Both the position numbers and the translations under genes were made by a program. This document shows, piece after piece, positions 38,606 to 41,247 of a stretch of DNA of 41,247 nt. The notes below the pieces were generated by a model, which made no database searches, was not told the DNA's origin, and worked only from the letters and a program-made list of their open reading frames with translations. This stretch comes from Candidatus Woesearchaeota archaeon (GTDB lineage: Archaea; Nanobdellota; Nanobdellia; Woesearchaeales; JACPBV01), in NCBI GenBank assembly GCA_016180135.1, contig JACPBV010000007.1, positions 1-41,247 of the forward strand, given 5' to 3'. The stretch's first letter is position 1; the number at the start of each line of letters is the position of its first letter.

Positions 38606-39277
38606 ATGGCAGATAAATTTGATAATGAGGAGCTCAGCAGCCATTTCCGGATTGCGCTCTTCGGCTCGGCAAGGATCAAAAAAGGTGATTGGCGCTACAA
38701 GATGGTCTATTCGCTTGCAAAACAGATTGGAGCAGCAGGCTTTGACATCATCACCGGCGGAGGGCCCGGGCTCATGGATGCTGCCAGCAGGGGGCATCAT
38801 GCCGGCAGGAAAGGCCGGAGTGGGCATCATGTAGGCAGGAAAGGTGGAGTGGGGCATTCCATAGGATTGACCATCCAGCTTCCAAAAGAGCAGCGGGACA
38901 GCTTCCATCTTGATGTGAAAAAAGATTTCAAAAGGTTTTCAGAGAGGCTGGATCATTTTATGGCTCTGGCGGATGTCGTAGTTGTGGCTCCAGGAGGCAT
39001 CGGCACTTTGCTGGAGCTGTTTTACACATGGCAGCTCGTTCAGGTGAAGCATATCTGCCAGACACCAATTATTTTGATGGGGAAGATGTGGCCCGGCCTG
39101 ATTTCCTGGATTAAAAAATGGCCGCTGAAGAAAGGGTTTTTGGGAAAAGAAGATTTGGAAACTATCTTTTATGCTAACGACATTGAGGCTGCAATGAGCA
39201 TCATCACAAAAGCCAATGCTATGTTTGAGAAGGGCGGGAAAAACCTTTGCTTAAACATCAGGAAGTATGGGCTATAA
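38606..39277 (+). CDS. LOG-family (lysine decarboxylase-like Rossmann) protein
   Basis: The 223-residue protein shows IALFGSARIKKGDWRY, GFDIITGGGPGLMDAASRG, IGLTIQLPKEQ, the surface-loop R in RFSERLDHFM, and the PGGIGTLLELF motif (PGGxGTxxE) of the LOG family, whose members include cytokinin-type nucleotide phosphoribohydrolases. A duplicated ten-residue insert rich in His, Gly, Arg and Lys (HHAGRKGRSG, HHVGRKGGVG) interrupts the segment between GLMDAASRG and IGLTI. TTTTAAG around 38576-38582 about 27 nt upstream of ATG 38606 is the likely TATA box. Confidence 0.88.
   Translation: MADKFDNEELSSHFRIALFGSARIKKGDWRYKMVYSLAKQIGAAGFDIITGGGPGLMDAASRGHHAGRKGRSGHHVGRKGGVGHSIGLTIQLPKEQRDSFHLDVKKDFKRFSERLDHFMALADVVVVAPGGIGTLLELFYTWQLVQVKHICQTPIILMGKMWPGLISWIKKWPLKKGFLGKEDLETIFYANDIEAAMSIITKANAMFEKGGKNLCLNIRKYGL
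38792..38851 (+). repeat. 30-bp in-frame duplication in the LOG-like gene
   Basis: GGGCATCATG...GGCAGGAAAGG at 38792-38821 recurs at 38822-38851 with a few substitutions, then begins a third time (GGGCATTCC). It encodes two copies of a HHxGRKGxxG decapeptide. Confidence 0.85.
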
Positions 39278-39402
39278 TGTATGGGCTGCAACAATAATGC
39301 TGCTATACGTCTCGATTGCAAGTTACCAGTAAAATAGGGATTAAGGGCATCTTCCTCATATGAGAGCAGGCCAATATGCCATATGGACAAAAACTAGAAG
39401 TG

Positions 39403-39648
39403 TTACCCTCCTGTTTGTCCCTTCTCAGAGCCTTTAGTGCAGTAATAGACATGCTTAAGCTTCATTTTTTTTGTGACCGGACATCCGCCGCAGACACAGC
39501 CTTTTTCCTCTTTTATGCACTTGCTTTTGCCTATCGTCGGAAAACAAAACCCGCCGTTTTCTTTGCATTCAACCCAGCTGGGGCATGACCTGCAGATACA
39601 CATACTCAGGACCATATTCCTATTTTCTTCCATTTCAGCCATGCTCAT
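39403..39648 (-). CDS. DUF2769-like cysteine-rich protein
   Basis: The 81-residue protein has at least eight cysteines in CICRSCPSWVEC, GGFCFPTIGKSKCI, GCVCGGCPV and YYC, matching the DUF2769 layout of archaeal Cys-rich proteins. Metal or Fe-S binding is likely but unproven. GGAGGT lies just upstream of the ATG at 39648. Last gene of a five-gene minus-strand cluster; a paralogue is at 39918. Confidence 0.8.
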   Translation of the reverse strand: MSMAEMEENRNMVLSMCICRSCPSWVECKENGGFCFPTIGKSKCIKEEKGCVCGGCPVTKKMKLKHVYYCTKGSEKGQTGG

Positions 39649-39682
39649 TTTACCAGACCTCCTTTTTAATTTATTAACCGCT

Positions 39683-39907
39683 TTAAATCCAAATCTTAAA
39701 CATCAAGCCTATACCATCCAAAACAAGGTGAAGTATTGCAAAAACTGTGGCCAAAAGCAGTGTTTCATGATGGTATCGCTTCAAAAAATCTGAAAATGGC
39801 TTTAATCTGTCTGCCCAATGCTGGTTACAGGAAGGGATGTGAAGAAGGATAAAAAATCCTGCGATGAATCCCGTCCAAAATCCTGCCGTTTGGCCAAAAA
39901 TTTCCAT
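39683..39907 (-). CDS. Small two-helix membrane protein
   Basis: The 74-residue protein has two hydrophobic segments, at about residues 8-26 (GFWTGFIAGFFILLHIPSC) and 48-70 (ETLLLATVFAILHLVLDGIG). Several histidines (HIP, HWAD, YHHE, LHL) could bind a metal or haem, but no family is recognised. It starts 10 bp after the DUF2769-like gene and probably shares its transcript. Confidence 0.65.
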   Translation of the reverse strand: MEIFGQTAGFWTGFIAGFFILLHIPSCNQHWADRLKPFSDFLKRYHHETLLLATVFAILHLVLDGIGLMFKIWI

Positions 39908-39917
39908 CGTCTAAAAA

Positions 39918-40199
39918 TTATCTCTCGCCTTCAGCCAGGCAGTAATAAAGTTTGTTGAGGCTATTTTCTTTGTAGACATCACATGTGGCGCAGATGCATC
40001 CTTTTCCTATATTAATGCATTTGCTTTTTCCAAATGCGCAGAACATACCTTCCATATGGGCTACTTTTGAAAGATCCCCTTTCATCATTGACATCATATT
40101 GCCCGGCATATTCTTCATTTTACACATGAACGTGTAGCTTGGGCATTTCATGCATGAACACTTCTTCAGATTTTCTTTGCTTTTTTCAACTTTTGCCAT
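39918..40199 (-). CDS. DUF2769-like cysteine-rich protein
   Basis: The 93-residue protein has CSCMKCPSYTFMC, FCAFGKSKCI, GCICATCDVY and YYC, the same cysteine frame as the paralogue at 39403, with a Met-rich insert (MKNMPGNMMSMMKGD) between the first and second clusters. The insert might bind copper or another soft metal (inference). GAGGAGGAA lies upstream of the ATG at 40199. Confidence 0.82.
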   Translation of the reverse strand: MAKVEKSKENLKKCSCMKCPSYTFMCKMKNMPGNMMSMMKGDLSKVAHMEGMFCAFGKSKCINIGKGCICATCDVYKENSLNKLYYCLAEGER

Positions 40200-40252
40200 T
40201 TTTCATTCCTCCTCTCATTCCACCCTTCATTCCTCCTTTATTCTAATTTCCC

Positions 40253-40615
40253 TTATTTCGATTTCTGCTTAATAACCATGGCAAGCCTTTTAGGCATCAT
40301 CACTAACGCTATTAAGATGCCAAATAACAGGACATAAATCCCCGTTAAGATTCTCCCAACACCAACTAATTTCAGTTCCATCAATGCAGAGGGGTAATTT
40401 TGAATCTCTGCCAATTTTTGGTTCAATGCTGCACCGTCCGGAGCCGCTTCCCGCGTTGCTTTGGACAACGTGAAATAGGAAGACTGGAGTTCATGAAACT
40501 TAGCTTCCTCCGCCGCTACCTTGGCATGCATCTGTATCCCCCATATGGCAAAAACGAGGGAGAGGATCATCAATGCCATCATCACACCCATTATCGGATT
40601 CATTTTCATTTTCAT
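40253..40615 (-). CDS. Two-span membrane protein with extracytoplasmic loop
   Basis: The 120-residue protein has membrane helices at about residues 8-27 (IMGVMMALMILSLVFAIWGI) and 85-108 (VGVGRILTGIYVLLFGILIAL), a helical loop of about 55 residues between them, and a basic C terminus. No family is recognised. A strong GGAGGT precedes the ATG at 40615, which follows the flavodoxin-like gene by 11 bp. Confidence 0.7.
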   Translation of the reverse strand: MKMKMNPIMGVMMALMILSLVFAIWGIQMHAKVAAEEAKFHELQSSYFTLSKATREAAPDGAALNQKLAEIQNYPSALMELKLVGVGRILTGIYVLLFGILIALVMMPKRLAMVIKQKSK

Positions 40616-40626
40616 ACCTCCTTTTT

Positions 40627-41247
40627 TTAATTTTCACTATATTCATATTTCCAGCCAGTGCATTTGCACTGTTTTTCAACCGTTGCTGCGGTGATCATAT
40701 TTTGTGCGAGAAGCTTTACTTCTTCCGCATAACATCCTCCCAGTATAATCTCTTTATCTTCAAATGTTGAGTTGCAGATAGAGGACATGGCATACATATT
40801 GCTGAAGGGAGGAAACATCATTCCGAAATGATTTAAGGTCATGAACAGATTAGATATTGCCATAGACGCCCCTTCTTCATGCCCCGTAATGATTATACCT
40901 GCAACCTTTCCTAAAAACCGCCTCAGCATTCCGCTTCCGGGCACATCCTGATCTGCTGTCAGCTTGACATATTTCATGTGTTTTATATTCAGTGCCTTAT
41001 CTTTAGGGGATTTTGGATTTGCCGGCTTTAGGCTCCCATCAAGGCTTATACACCTGTCGATGAACGCTTTTAGGAGAGTGGAAATATTAAAGTTGTTAAC
41101 GGGAGATGCAAAAATAATTACGTCTGCCTCAAGAATTTTATCATACAATATGTTGGACATATCATCGCCCTGAGGGGTGCCTTTAGGGTAGCACGAACAA
41201 TAAAAGTGGCAGTGGGTGTTTGCAGTGGAATAACAGGCTTTGCAGTG
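40627..41247 (-). CDS. Flavodoxin-fold NAD(P)H-dependent FMN reductase (5' end outside window)
   Basis: The visible 206 codons include GTPQGDDM, ILEADVIIFASPVNNFNIS (flavodoxin-like FMN-binding strand and loop), LLKAFIDRC, and KVAGIIITGHEEGASMAI. This is the layout of iron-sulfur flavoprotein/NADPH-dependent FMN reductases. A Cys cluster (HCKACYS...HCHFYCSCYP) precedes the GDDM motif, as in Fe-S-binding members. The frame is open to the window edge, so the start is not seen; the ATG at 41160 is internal. First visible gene of the redox cluster. Confidence 0.85.
   Translation of the reverse strand, partial: HCKACYSTANTHCHFYCSCYPKGTPQGDDMSNILYDKILEADVIIFASPVNNFNISTLLKAFIDRCISLDGSLKPANPKSPKDKALNIKHMKYVKLTADQDVPGSGMLRRFLGKVAGIIITGHEEGASMAISNLFMTLNHFGMMFPPFSNMYAMSSICNSTFEDKEIILGGCYAEEVKLLAQNMITAATVEKQCKCTGWKYEYSEN

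Overview
The window reads as a chromosomal segment of an archaeon, most likely a small-genome DPANN-type lineage (Woesearchaeota/Pacearchaeota-like; this placement is inference). The evidence is ribosomal protein S6e next to aIF2-gamma, an aIF5A homologue, an AbrB-PhoU regulator, an archaeal Ogg2-type glycosylase, endonuclease IV, many BRE/TATA boxes 25-30 nt upstream of an ATG (leaderless transcripts), and genes packed with ATGA/TGATG overlaps. No rRNA, tRNA or CRISPR array was seen.

Layout. 0-4.4 kb: membrane protein, pyrF, YkgJ-type Cys protein, rps6e, and aIF2-gamma whose reading frame has no canonical start. 4.4-11 kb: two tiny overlapping genes, a PhoU-like regulator behind 16-bp repeats, a degenerate histidine phosphatase, a methyltransferase, aIF5A lacking the hypusine lysine, and an MNT/HEPN pair. 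11-14 kb: an ECF-type S component coupled to a secreted binding protein, then a glutaredoxin. 14-18.5 kb: ferredoxin, E1-alpha, E1-beta, a lipoyl protein and an E3-binding protein, i.e. a 2-oxoacid dehydrogenase without an E2 catalytic domain. 18.6-19.6 kb: a RelE-type toxin-antitoxin locus with a palindromic element inside the toxin gene, bracketed by identical 63-bp repeats. 19.8-22.8 kb: SnoaL-like protein, two DNA glycosylases, a flavoprotein. 22.8-29 kb: a four-gene island (GHKL ATPase, two unrecognised proteins, a tandem-XRE protein) between palindromic elements. 29-36 kb: endonuclease IV and a purine operon (purL-purQ-purS-like ... purE) split by a small accessory insertion. 36-39.3 kb: unknown coiled-coil proteins and a LOG-like protein. 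39.4 kb to the end: a redox cluster with a flavodoxin-fold reductase and two DUF2769-like proteins.

Two themes stand out. First, at least nine intergenic or gene-disrupting nested-palindrome elements in several families are present. Copies differ in sequence but keep base pairing, one has a 12-bp flanking direct repeat, and one interrupts a gene, so they look both mobile and structurally constrained. Second, short tandem repeats have expanded inside or at the start of conserved genes: 24 bp in the aIF2-gamma leader, 18 bp in the ECF S component, 53 bp at the E1-beta start, and 30 bp in the LOG-like gene. The best candidate for an undescribed system is the four-gene GHKL/XRE island at 23446-28753.
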